Assembly (NCBI RefSeq): GCF_032911225.1
Contig: NZ_CP136600.1
Location: forward strand, 3,782,001-3,846,000
Origin: Thalassotalea fonticola
GTDB taxonomy: Bacteria > Pseudomonadota > Gammaproteobacteria > Enterobacterales > Alteromonadaceae
Length of the DNA stretch: 64,000 bases
Direction: 5' to 3'
Part shown: in pieces, positions 7,884 through 16,464 of the stretch
How positions within the stretch are numbered: position 1 is the stretch's first letter
Layout of the letters: every line of letters begins with the position of its first letter
Translations under genes and position numbers: made by a program
The notes under the pieces: model-generated
Databases searched by the model: none
What the model was told of the DNA's origin: nothing
What the model saw: the letters and a program-made list of their open reading frames with translations, nothing else

Positions 7884-9947
7884 ATGAGCGGCTTAAAAAA
7901 TAAAAATTTTAGATTAGGAGAGTATTTAGTACAGCCAGAGCATAATAAACTAAGATTAGATGATGAAGAGTTCAAAATTGAACCTAAAATTATGCAAGTA
8001 TTGTGTTACTTAATAGAGCACAAGCAAGAAGTTGTTAGTCGTTCACAAATTGCTGAAGACTTATGGCCGAATACAGTTACGGGTCTTGAAGTCGTCACTC
8101 GAGCAATTTTTGAATTAAGAAAAACCTTAAAAGATGACCCCAAAAAACCTATTTTTATAGAAACGGTTGCGCGCAAGGGGTATTGTTTTATTTATGATGT
8201 CGATGACATAGTCATTGCCATGGATTCAAAGATATTTGGGCAAGGTTTTTCAAAACGTCACGCTAAGCTAGCATTCCTTGTCTCATCGGTTATTTTAACC
8301 TTGGTTCTCATCTTTTTATACACTCCAAAGAACAATTCAGTTGATATGAAGCCTTCCATATTGACTGATTTAAGCACCTATTCTGATATGCCGGCAATCT
8401 CACCTGACGAAGAGCAATTATTGTTTGTCAGAAAAAAGTCTTTTAAAGATACCTATAGCCAACTGGTGTTGCTTGATTTTGCGTCGCAACAGCAAAAAGT
8501 AATTACTGTTGCAAATGCCGAATATAAGAGCCCTGTTTGGTTGCCAGATAGTGAGTATTGGTTTTATATTCGTTGTGAAAAACCAAGCTCTTGCGAAGTG
8601 GTTAAACACCATATTAACAATCATAAAACCGAAACTATCTTTTCATTGGAACAACAAATTTTCTCTTTTGCTATTTCAAACGATAACAATCATTTAGTGT
8701 TGACGCTGTTAAAGAAGAATAGAATGGAACTGGCCTTGGTTGATATCACCAGCCAAGATACTCAACTGAACTTCCTTGATGCCCAGACTGAGTATACCTT
8801 TAGTAACCATCCAATTTTTAGTCATGATGATAAGTCAGTGTATTATATTTCAACCATTCGTGGTGATGATTCACAAATATACCGCTATGATCTTGCAAGT
8901 CAAAACTCTATTCAATTATCAGATAATTACGGCCGCATTAGAGGGTTAGCGCTTAAGGATGAAAGTTCACTTTGGGTGTCTGGAAACATTCAGAAAACAA
9001 AAGGGATATGGATATTTAACTTGCTTGATAAGCAATCAAATAAAGCATTTGAGACATTTCCCGGTGGTGTTCCTGCTTTACTTAGCAGTCAACTAAATGC
9101 TGATAAGTTGGTGTATACAAACTTTTCCAGAACAACCAACCTAAGCGCTGCGGGCATAGACGATTTAAAATCTTTAGCCGATATCAATAGCTCAATGATA
9201 GATATGAATGCAGTTTATTCAACTGACATGCAAGCCCTGTACTTTGTCTCTAATCGTAGTGGACTTTATGACATCTGGCGCTATAAAAATAACATTGCAG
9301 AAAGAATGACAAATATTAAAGCGAATATGATCGAACGGCCCATTTTAAACTTACAACAAGATAAAATCGCCTATTTATCAAGGGAAAATTCACAAACCCA
9401 AATGACCCTATTCGATGTTATTGATAAGGTAGAATTAAAACGTATTTCATTGCCAAATAAAGCATTTTTACTAAGCTGGTCAAATGATCAAAAGTATATT
9501 TATTTCAATCGCTTTGAAGACGGTCAATATAATGTCTACACCTTAAATGTTGATACTTCGCAAACCCATCAAATTCTGTTAAATGCCGGCGGAATAGTTC
9601 AAGAAAGTAAAGATGGCAAGTCATTATTTTATGGTGACAGGTTAAACCGACAATTAATGCAGAGAATGGAATCTGGCGAAATCAGATTAATGTTTAAGAT
9701 ACCAGAGAACGAAAAAGGGTTAATTTCTCATGGTTTAAAGGTGATTGATGATGGTCTTTATTATGCGTCACAACAACAAAATAGATACTCTTTGAAATAT
9801 TATTCATTTGCACATAAAACTCTGAGTGAATATATGAAATTACCCGACGATGTTTTTGTCACCGACATCGTCAAAGGGAATTCAGTCGGCGTGATATATG
9901 ACAAATTCGTTATCGAACATGCTAATTTAATAGAATTAACAAACTAG
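7884..9947 (+). CDS. CadC-like membrane transcription regulator with beta-propeller sensor
   Basis: A 687-residue one-component regulator. Residues ~10-105 form an OmpR/PhoB-type winged helix (FKIEPKIMQVLCYLIEH, VSRSQIAEDLWP, VETVARKGYCF). A single membrane helix follows at ~128-147 (LAFLVSSVILTLVLIFLY). The remaining ~530 residues lie outside and contain repeated TolB/PD40-like blades (SPDEEQLLFVR, SHDDKSVYYIS, WSNDQKYIYFN). This matches the CadC/ToxR design with a propeller sensor, as seen in many Alteromonadales. Its target is not evident: it has no divergent partner and is followed by a convergent puuB-like gene. It may sense a periplasmic peptide, cell-wall fragment or ligand. Confidence is high for the class, none for the signal. 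Confidence 0.88.
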   Translation: MSGLKNKNFRLGEYLVQPEHNKLRLDDEEFKIEPKIMQVLCYLIEHKQEVVSRSQIAEDLWPNTVTGLEVVTRAIFELRKTLKDDPKKPIFIETVARKGYCFIYDVDDIVIAMDSKIFGQGFSKRHAKLAFLVSSVILTLVLIFLYTPKNNSVDMKPSILTDLSTYSDMPAISPDEEQLLFVRKKSFKDTYSQLVLLDFASQQQKVITVANAEYKSPVWLPDSEYWFYIRCEKPSSCEVVKHHINNHKTETIFSLEQQIFSFAISNDNNHLVLTLLKKNRMELALVDITSQDTQLNFLDAQTEYTFSNHPIFSHDDKSVYYISTIRGDDSQIYRYDLASQNSIQLSDNYGRIRGLALKDESSLWVSGNIQKTKGIWIFNLLDKQSNKAFETFPGGVPALLSSQLNADKLVYTNFSRTTNLSAAGIDDLKSLADINSSMIDMNAVYSTDMQALYFVSNRSGLYDIWRYKNNIAERMTNIKANMIERPILNLQQDKIAYLSRENSQTQMTLFDVIDKVELKRISLPNKAFLLSWSNDQKYIYFNRFEDGQYNVYTLNVDTSQTHQILLNAGGIVQESKDGKSLFYGDRLNRQLMQRMESGEIRLMFKIPENEKGLISHGLKVIDDGLYYASQQQNRYSLKYYSFAHKTLSEYMKLPDDVFVTDIVKGNSVGVIYDKFVIEHANLIELTN

Positions 9948-9999
9948 TCCTCCTTAGATTGAAAACCTAAAGCAGTCAGTCGGGTATTACTAAGCCCCT

Positions 10000-11292
10000 T
10001 TAAAACCCTAGAGAATCTCGCAAGCCATAATACCAAGCCCCCATCATTGTAAATGGCACACGGAATAACCTACCGCCGGGGAAGGGGTAGTGAGGTAGGT
10101 TGGCAAATACGTCAAAACGGCTGCTATCGCCGTGAATTGCTTCAGCCAACAATTTACCGGCCAAGTGGCTGGTATTGACGCCATGACCACTATAACCTTG
10201 GGTGTAATAAACGTTTTCACCAATGCGACCAAGTTGTGGTAAACGGCTCATTGTTAATAAGAAATCACCACCCCAGGCGTAATCAATTTTAAAATCTTTC
10301 ATTGCCGGAAAAATCTTATTCATGTGCGGTTTGAGGAGTTTTTCAATACTTTCAGGATCGCCGCCGCCATAGCTTACACCGCCACCAAAGAGTAAGCGGT
10401 TGTCTGCTGTGATGCGGTAATAATCAAGTTTGTAATTCATGTCTTCAACACAATATTGTGATGGGATCAAACTTTGCGCTAATTCTGTGGGCAGTACTTC
10501 TGTGGTAACAATTTGCGTACCACAAGGCATAGATTTTCTCGCTAGTTTAGGCTCTAAATTGCCCATATACGCATTTCCGGCCAGTACCACTTTTTTGGCG
10601 CTAACACAGCCTTGTGCTGTTTTAACAAGCGATTTTATATTATCGGATTGTTGCAGATGTTCAATGTTAATCACTTTCGATTGTTCAAATATCTGGCCAC
10701 CTATTGAAGTGAATGCTTCAGCTTCACCAAGTGCTAGTTTTAATGGGTGAATATGGCCACAATGTTCGTCAACTAAGCCACCAACATAGGCATTGGTATT
10801 AACAATATCACTTACGCCATTGTTATCAATCATCGATAGTTTATTGTTACCGTAATGTTGCCAAAGTTTTTGTTTTTTCTCTAGTTCATGCATTTGCTTG
10901 TCAGTAAATGCAGCAAAAAATCCACCGTTTTTATAATCACAATCAATGTTATAGCGCTTTATAAAATCACGAATAATATCGGCACCTTCAAAAGCCATCG
11001 CGCCCATGGCATTGGCCGTAATTTTACCGTAGTGCTTTTCGATATAATCAATATCACGACTAAAACTATTAACTAACTGACCGCCGTTTCTTCCTGAAGC
11101 ACCAAAACCAATTTTACTACCCTCAAGTAAAACTACCTTATAGCCTTTTTCTTGCAGGGTAATTGCGGTTGCAAGGCCACTATAACCGCCGCCAACGACA
11201 CAAATATCAGCAGATATATGCTCGGTTAAACAAGGATAGTCAGTGTTTCGTTCCAACGAGGCCGCGTAATAAGAATCAGGGTAACAAGTCAT
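10000..11292 (-). CDS. PuuB-like FAD-dependent amine oxidase (copy 1)
   Basis: A 430-residue DAO-family flavoenzyme resembling gamma-glutamylputrescine oxidoreductase PuuB, which oxidises the terminal amine of gamma-glutamylated putrescine to an aldehyde. Visible are GGGYSG (34-39) for FAD, GFGASGRNGGQ (62-72), typical of the PuuB group, and the closing motif YTQGYSGHGVNTSHLAG. Length agrees with E. coli PuuB (426). AAGAG lies six bases before the ATG. It is monocistronic. A 12/15 match to the PuuR box lies about 120 bases upstream. It shares roughly 40% of positions by eye with copies 2 and 3; the exact substrate of each copy cannot be told. Confidence 0.88.
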   Translation of the reverse strand: MTCYPDSYYAASLERNTDYPCLTEHISADICVVGGGYSGLATAITLQEKGYKVVLLEGSKIGFGASGRNGGQLVNSFSRDIDYIEKHYGKITANAMGAMAFEGADIIRDFIKRYNIDCDYKNGGFFAAFTDKQMHELEKKQKLWQHYGNNKLSMIDNNGVSDIVNTNAYVGGLVDEHCGHIHPLKLALGEAEAFTSIGGQIFEQSKVINIEHLQQSDNIKSLVKTAQGCVSAKKVVLAGNAYMGNLEPKLARKSMPCGTQIVTTEVLPTELAQSLIPSQYCVEDMNYKLDYYRITADNRLLFGGGVSYGGGDPESIEKLLKPHMNKIFPAMKDFKIDYAWGGDFLLTMSRLPQLGRIGENVYYTQGYSGHGVNTSHLAGKLLAEAIHGDSSRFDVFANLPHYPFPGGRLFRVPFTMMGAWYYGLRDSLGF

Positions 11293-11414
11293 AGTTCACT
11301 CTTTGAATTAGTTAATGGTGTTTTATATTTTGAACGATTTTTTAGATGTTAAGCTAATTTATGCCGGTTTTAAACAGTTTATTGCGCTTTTTAGTGAGTT
11401 TATTGTTTTAGTGT

Positions 11415-11429
11415 AAAATATATTGAATT
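11415..11429 (+). promoter_or_regulatory. PuuR-like box upstream of puuB copy 1
   Basis: AAAATATATTGAATT matches 12 of 15 positions of the E. coli PuuR site AAAATATAATGAACA. It is followed by TATATTT, giving a quasi-palindrome (to 11435). Weaker than the two sites near puuR; AT-rich background makes chance matches more likely. Confidence 0.35.
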
Positions 11430-11745
11430 ATATTTGGTTATTCGTTAGTTTAGCCCTATGATTCTAATTCTTTACTCAGGAATCTTTACACGCATTTAAA
11501 AAGTACACCGAAGTGAAAGCAACGTGGATGAAATTATAAACTATCAGTGTAAAAAATAACCAACACGACAGTGTGAAATAAAATTCTTCACCTTACATTG
11601 TCTTTACATTCAATTCTTTGTTACATAAAATTAAATTAATATATTTCAAATAATTACGTGCCTGACTTGCAAGGCGATGGTGTGTCTGAAATATTCATTT
11701 TTAAATTTTCTTCAATAAATGTTTACAAAAATACAAGATAAGTGT

Positions 11746-11773
11746 TTGATTTATTTTACGCTGTGTGTATTAT
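11746..11773 (+). promoter_or_regulatory. Putative sigma-70 promoter of the TonB receptor gene
   Basis: TTGATT (11746-11751) and TATTAT (11768-11773) are separated by 16 bases, a near-consensus -35/-10 pair about 70 bases before the receptor's ATG. The rest of the 551-base gap 11293-11843 is AT-rich and, apart from the PuuR-like box, shows nothing I can name. Confidence 0.5.
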
Positions 11774-11843
11774 CTTGGAATGCATAAAAAAACATCAAAT
11801 TTATAAAAACAAGAATATTTAAATTTAGGGGAAGTTAAACGCT

Positions 11844-14276
11844 ATGAATCACCGTAAATCGTTACTCGCTTTAGCCGTAGCATCCATTTTGTTACCACAC
11901 TCTGTTTTTGCTGAACAAGAGGCTACAGATAAAGATGACTATGAAGTTATTGTTGTTACTCAAAAACGAGCACAATCACTGAAAGAAGTACCGGTTTCGG
12001 TTAGTGCTTTCAACGAAGAGTTTATCGATGACTTTAATGTTGATAACGCTCTCGAGTTATCGAAATACACACCCGGATTAAATGGCGGCACAACCAATGA
12101 CAGTTTTGTCGACAGTATCAGCATTCGCGGTATTATCACCCAAGATTATGGCATTGGTGGTGACCCTTCAATTGGTCTTTACCTCGATGGCGTTTATCAG
12201 GGCAGAAGCGGCGGAGCAATATCGTCTTTTTATGACATTGCCAGAGTAGAAGTTACTAAAGGTCCACAAGGTACTTTATTTGGTCGAAACGCCGCATCTG
12301 GGGCAATAAGTGTTTATACCAATGAAGCGGTTGATGGTACCGAAGGCAGCGTCGAACTAGGCGTTGGTAGTGATAATTTAATGGAAGTTACTGGGGTGTT
12401 TAATACCGCGCTTACTGATGATTTGTTTGTTCGTGTTGCCGCGTATCATACTAGTGAAGATAACTACATTGACAATATAGCCGGCACTGGAATGCGTGAT
12501 AAAGAAGTTACTGCACTGCGCGGCACGTTATCCTATGAAGGATTTACCGATACCAAAATTCGTTTAACGGCAAATTATGAAGACCGTGATATGGATGGTG
12601 GTATATATCGTTCTATTTGGACCGAAGGTCCAAAAGATGCGATCGAAAGTGATTTAGGAAAAGACGGCAAAGACGTCGCTGAAGTTGAAAGCCTGACCTT
12701 AGATATTACCCATGATTTTGGTTCGGTAATTTTCACCTCGCAAACTGCACTTAAGAATTACACTTGGGACTATTTGGAAGATTATGATGGTACTGGTAAA
12801 GCTTTTGGCAACTATGCACAAATGGATGACACCGAATATTTAAGTCAGGAGTTTCGTTTAAACTCAGACAATGATTCTGATATTTATTGGTTTGTTGGCG
12901 CATCTATATACGAAGAAACTATCGACTCGCAATTTTATAATCAATATGACGATGATGCCTTCTGTTCTTATTTACCTTACTTTGAAGAGTGGGATGAGCC
13001 ACTAGCAAACATTACCAGCGATCCTGGCGCTTATTACAGCGATTGTCATGAGTTTATGGTTGATGGCTGGTATGGATTAGATCCTGTTGCCGATGCTGCA
13101 GAAATTCAAATGTTAGTTGATGATGAAGAAATTCCCGGTCCTGGTGATGGTGTTAACGGCGTAAAAGAAGAAACTTTCGCACGTGGCACTAATCGAGGTT
13201 GGGGGGTTTATGGTGACATCACTTGGTCAATGACCGAAGCTACCGACATTACTATAGGTGCTAGGTACTCATTTGATGAGAAAGAATTTGGCTTAAACAA
13301 TCCAGAACCAGATGGTTGGTTAGGTCACTACTGGATTGTTGGCGCTCACACTGATGGTGAATGGATTGATGATAAAACTGATTGGTCAGAATTCACTCCT
13401 CGTATTGCCGTTAATCACCAGTTGACGGATGAAGTAAACATATACGCGAACTATTCTCGTGGTTATAAATCGGGGGGGTATAACACCTTTGCCTTTAATA
13501 TTAATTACATGGACTGGACCGGTTGGGATGAAAACGAGGAATGGTTCGATTACGAAGCTGATGGCGTAATTGACGAAACAGATGAGGAGTTTTGGGCGTC
13601 TGAATTATATGGTGGTGCGTTACCTGAAGGTAGCACTTTGGCAACTTATGACCCTGAAATTGTCGACAGCTATGAAATAGGCATGAAAGGTGACTTTCTC
13701 GACAATAGCTTGCGCGTAAATATTGGCGCCTACTACTATGACTATACTGATTTTCAAGGGATTTTTCCTAGCGGTGGCGGTGTCATTATCAAAAATATCG
13801 GCGAAGCACAAGGCAAGGGCCTTGAGTTTGATATGACTTATATGGCAACTGAAAACTTACGCTTATTTTTATCCTCAGCGTTTCAGGATACTGAGGTGAT
13901 AGATGGGGAAAGTGCTGAAGGTGAGTCCGTTAAAGGCCAACAGTTAGCCGGACCAGAAGTAAGTGCAGCATTTATTGGTACTTATTATTACGAGTTGTCA
14001 GCAGAACTGGAAATGTCGCTACAAATGTCTTACACCTGGCAATCTGCAACTGGTGGTGATGATTTCTTAGGCGGTAGTGATTTAATTGAACAGGATGCTT
14101 ATGGGATTTTAGGCGCACAAGTGGGCATTGAAGGTGAGTCGTGGGAGTTATCAGCTTATATCGATAATATTACCGATGAATTGTATTATGAAGGCGGCGT
14201 AGTTGATACTGGTTACACTGGGTACGGTATTGGCAAAGGCAGTAATGGTGGCGTTAAAGTTAAATACAGCTTCTAA
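11844..14276 (+). CDS. TonB-dependent outer-membrane receptor (copy 1)
   Basis: An 810-residue TonB-dependent receptor with a signal peptide cleaved after SVFA (residue ~23). A short acidic linker and a possible TonB box around YEVIVVTQ are followed by the plug domain (VPVSVSAFNEEFID, SISIRGI, VEVTKGPQGTLFGRNAASGAISVYT). A 22-strand barrel ends in VKVKYSF with terminal Phe. Such receptors import ligands too large or scarce for porins. GGGGAAG precedes the ATG. It has the same plug variations as the receptor at 22398-24857 (SIRGI-T-DYG-GGD, D-YQGRSGGAISS-YD), so the two are paralogues. Its ligand is unknown; the setting between puuB-like genes suggests an amine-containing compound rather than iron, and no Fur box or siderophore gene is seen. 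Confidence 0.92.
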   Translation: MNHRKSLLALAVASILLPHSVFAEQEATDKDDYEVIVVTQKRAQSLKEVPVSVSAFNEEFIDDFNVDNALELSKYTPGLNGGTTNDSFVDSISIRGIITQDYGIGGDPSIGLYLDGVYQGRSGGAISSFYDIARVEVTKGPQGTLFGRNAASGAISVYTNEAVDGTEGSVELGVGSDNLMEVTGVFNTALTDDLFVRVAAYHTSEDNYIDNIAGTGMRDKEVTALRGTLSYEGFTDTKIRLTANYEDRDMDGGIYRSIWTEGPKDAIESDLGKDGKDVAEVESLTLDITHDFGSVIFTSQTALKNYTWDYLEDYDGTGKAFGNYAQMDDTEYLSQEFRLNSDNDSDIYWFVGASIYEETIDSQFYNQYDDDAFCSYLPYFEEWDEPLANITSDPGAYYSDCHEFMVDGWYGLDPVADAAEIQMLVDDEEIPGPGDGVNGVKEETFARGTNRGWGVYGDITWSMTEATDITIGARYSFDEKEFGLNNPEPDGWLGHYWIVGAHTDGEWIDDKTDWSEFTPRIAVNHQLTDEVNIYANYSRGYKSGGYNTFAFNINYMDWTGWDENEEWFDYEADGVIDETDEEFWASELYGGALPEGSTLATYDPEIVDSYEIGMKGDFLDNSLRVNIGAYYYDYTDFQGIFPSGGGVIIKNIGEAQGKGLEFDMTYMATENLRLFLSSAFQDTEVIDGESAEGESVKGQQLAGPEVSAAFIGTYYYELSAELEMSLQMSYTWQSATGGDDFLGGSDLIEQDAYGILGAQVGIEGESWELSAYIDNITDELYYEGGVVDTGYTGYGIGKGSNGGVKVKYSF

Positions 14277-14299
14277 TACCAAGTCCAATAATTAGTTAT

Positions 14300-14331
14300 A
14301 AAAACCTTTACTGGCAACAGTAAAGGTTTTT
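14300..14331. terminator. Bidirectional rho-independent terminator
   Basis: Fourteen-base perfect stem (AAAAACCTTTACTG with CAGTAAAGGTTTTT) around a GCAA tetraloop, with T runs on both strands. It lies between the convergent receptor and puuR genes and serves both. Confidence 0.9.
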
Positions 14332-14349
14332 AATTTACACGAGCTGAAA

Positions 14350-14898
14350 CTAGAAATTGCCGGGAGTTGTTGCACTAACAATTTTACAAACCTTTTTATA
14401 AGGGTTGTGAAAACGATGCGGTTTATTATTGTCAAAGTAGTAGCTGTCACCTTTGGCCAAGGCATACACTTCGGTACCTATGGTGATTTCTATTTTTCCT
14501 TCAATAATATAGCCACCTTCTTCGGCATCATTTTGCAACATTTCAGTACCTGTATCGGCTGTTGGCGGATAGGTTTCCAGTAGAAATGTCATTTGTCTGC
14601 GGGGGAATGCTTTACCGACTAATTGCATGCAAATATCGCCGGTACTGATATCCATCAAATCTTCAGGTGGGTATATTACTTGTTGGGTTTTTTCGACATT
14701 CGTATCTTCTGAGAAAAAATCTACCAGAGAAATTGGAATGCCATTCAGCACTTTTTTTAATGAACTGATTGATGGACTAACACTGTTTTTTTCAATCATT
14801 GAAATAGTACTGTTTGTTACGCCTGCTCGCTTGGCAAGTTCACGTTGTGATAAGTTATTTAAAATTCTTACCGCTTTTAATCTAGCGCCAACATCCAA
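14350..14898 (-). CDS. puuR: PuuR-type XRE/cupin repressor
   Basis: A 182-residue regulator with an N-terminal XRE helix-turn-helix (~5-60: LKAVRILNNLSQRELAKRAG, TNSTISMIEKNSVSPSISSL) and a C-terminal cupin (~110-180: GGYIIEGKIEITIG, LAKGDSYYFDNNKPHRFHN). This is the layout and length of E. coli PuuR (185), the putrescine-responsive repressor of the puu genes. The start is TTG with a strong GAGGA seven bases upstream; the nearby ATG is out of frame. It is divergent from puuB copy 2. Two 13/15 matches to the PuuR box lie in the shared 230-base region, so autoregulation and control of puuB2-amidohydrolase are likely. Paralogous XRE-cupin regulators exist, but the operator match supports PuuR. 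Confidence 0.85.
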   Translation of the reverse strand: MDVGARLKAVRILNNLSQRELAKRAGVTNSTISMIEKNSVSPSISSLKKVLNGIPISLVDFFSEDTNVEKTQQVIYPPEDLMDISTGDICMQLVGKAFPRRQMTFLLETYPPTADTGTEMLQNDAEEGGYIIEGKIEITIGTEVYALAKGDSYYFDNNKPHRFHNPYKKVCKIVSATTPGNF

Positions 14899-14972
14899 TT
14901 GGATTTCCTCAATTTTTTTAAGAGAGATATATAGTGGCTAATATATCTTATGTAGCATAAACAAAGCAATTG

Positions 14973-14987
14973 TGTTCAATATATTTC
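14973..14987 (-). promoter_or_regulatory. PuuR box 1
   Basis: Reads TGTTCAATATATTTC on the plus strand; its complement matches 13 of 15 positions of the E. coli PuuR site AAAATATAATGAACA. It is 75 bases from the puuR start. Confidence 0.65.
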
Positions 14988-15054
14988 ACAAAATTGTGGA
15001 AAATAAAGTGTTAGCTCTTGGCATACTTGTAGGGTTATTGTAGTATCAAATGGG

Positions 15055-15069
15055 TGTTCAATATAATTT
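15055..15069 (-). promoter_or_regulatory. PuuR box 2
   Basis: TGTTCAATATAATTT; its complement matches 13 of 15 positions of the PuuR site. It is 60 bases before puuB copy 2 and in the same orientation as box 1, 82 bases from it. Confidence 0.65.
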
Positions 15070-15128
15070 ACGTCGTATGTTTATATTTTACACTTGTAGC
15101 CTTTACGATAAATTATTAACGGTGTTTT

Positions 15129-16415
15129 ATGACAGCAATACACACAGATGACTATCCTCAGTCTTACTACTTTTCTTCAGTCAATCAACGTTTTGATTAT
15201 CCGCAACTGACTGAATCTATTGATGCCGACGTTTGTATTATTGGTGGTGGTTTTAGTGGCGTTGCCAGTGCGTTAGAGTTATCGGAAAGAGGCTTTAAAG
15301 TGGTCGTACTCGAAGCCCATAAAATTGGCTGGGGCGCATCGGGCCGCAATGGCGGGCAATTAATTCGCGGTATCGGTCATGATCTGGAGGTATTTCGTAA
15401 TTCGATAGGGCAAGAAGGTATTGATGCTATAACCAACATGGGCTCAGAGTCGTTGAATATCGTTACTGAGCGTATTAAAAAATACAATATAGATTGTGAT
15501 CTTACTATGGGCTACTGTGATTTTGCTAATAAAGCAAAGCATGTTAAATGGCTTGAGCAAAGCTATGAACAGCTACAAAAAAATGGTTATCCACACGCAC
15601 TACGTTTACTTGACCAAAATGAGGTACAGCAGCAAGTTGTTGGTTCGGCCACGGCATTAGCTGGTCTTGAAGATATGGGCAGCGGTCATCTTCATCCGTT
15701 GAATTTATGTTTAGCGGAAGCACAAGTAGCCAGCAATCTTGGTGCGCAATTTTTTGCAGATTCAAAAGTAACAAGAATTGATAAGGGCGCAATCAATACC
15801 GTGCATACAGAACAAGGGCAAGTGCAAGCAAAAGACATCGTGCTCTGTGGTAATGCGTATATTGAAGGGTTAGAGCCTAAGCTCGCAGGTAAAATATTAC
15901 CTGCCGGCAGTTACATTATTGCCACTGAACCGCTGAAACCCGAAGTGTATAACAATATTTTACCCGGCAATCATGCGGTCTGTGATCAGCGGGTGGCGTT
16001 GGATTATTTTCGCTTGTCCGCAGATAAACGACTGTTATTTGGCGGTATGTGTAATTACTCAGGACGCGATCCAAAAGATATTTGCGATGTGTTATACCCA
16101 AAAATGCTGCAAGTATTTCCAGAGTTAACCGGCATCAAGATTGACTATAAATGGGGTGGTAAAATTGGTATTGGTGCCAATCGACTGCCTCAGATAGGTC
16201 GCTTGCAATCTAATATTTACTTTGCCCAAGCCTATTCTGGACATGGTGTAAATGTCACCCATATGGCAGCCAAGTTGTTAGCCGAGGCTATAAGCGGCGA
16301 ATCTAATCGTATTGAAGTATTCAACCAGGTGAAGCACATCACCTTTCCTGGCGGTAAATATTTACGTTCGCCTTTGCTCGCGTTGGGCATGCTTTATCAT
16401 AAAATGTTTGATTGA
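15129..16415 (+). CDS. PuuB-like FAD-dependent amine oxidase (copy 2)
   Basis: A 428-residue DAO-family enzyme of the PuuB group, with GGGFSG at 39-44, WGASGRNGGQ near 75-84 and AQAYSGHGVNVTHMA near the C-terminus. Predicted to oxidise a primary or secondary amine, probably gamma-glutamylated, with release of hydrogen peroxide in the E. coli relative. It is transcribed away from puuR and has a PuuR box 60 bases upstream, so of the three copies this one has the best claim to the classic PuuB role. The ribosome site is poor (ACGGTG). The amidohydrolase gene follows after 49 bases and is likely in the same operon. It resembles copy 3 more than copy 1 by eye (LDYFRLSADKRLLFGG is identical in both). 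Confidence 0.88.
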   Translation: MTAIHTDDYPQSYYFSSVNQRFDYPQLTESIDADVCIIGGGFSGVASALELSERGFKVVVLEAHKIGWGASGRNGGQLIRGIGHDLEVFRNSIGQEGIDAITNMGSESLNIVTERIKKYNIDCDLTMGYCDFANKAKHVKWLEQSYEQLQKNGYPHALRLLDQNEVQQQVVGSATALAGLEDMGSGHLHPLNLCLAEAQVASNLGAQFFADSKVTRIDKGAINTVHTEQGQVQAKDIVLCGNAYIEGLEPKLAGKILPAGSYIIATEPLKPEVYNNILPGNHAVCDQRVALDYFRLSADKRLLFGGMCNYSGRDPKDICDVLYPKMLQVFPELTGIKIDYKWGGKIGIGANRLPQIGRLQSNIYFAQAYSGHGVNVTHMAAKLLAEAISGESNRIEVFNQVKHITFPGGKYLRSPLLALGMLYHKMFD

Positions 16416-16464
16416 GTTTAAATCAGGCAGTTTCATTCGCAAATAACAATAAATAGGAATTTTT

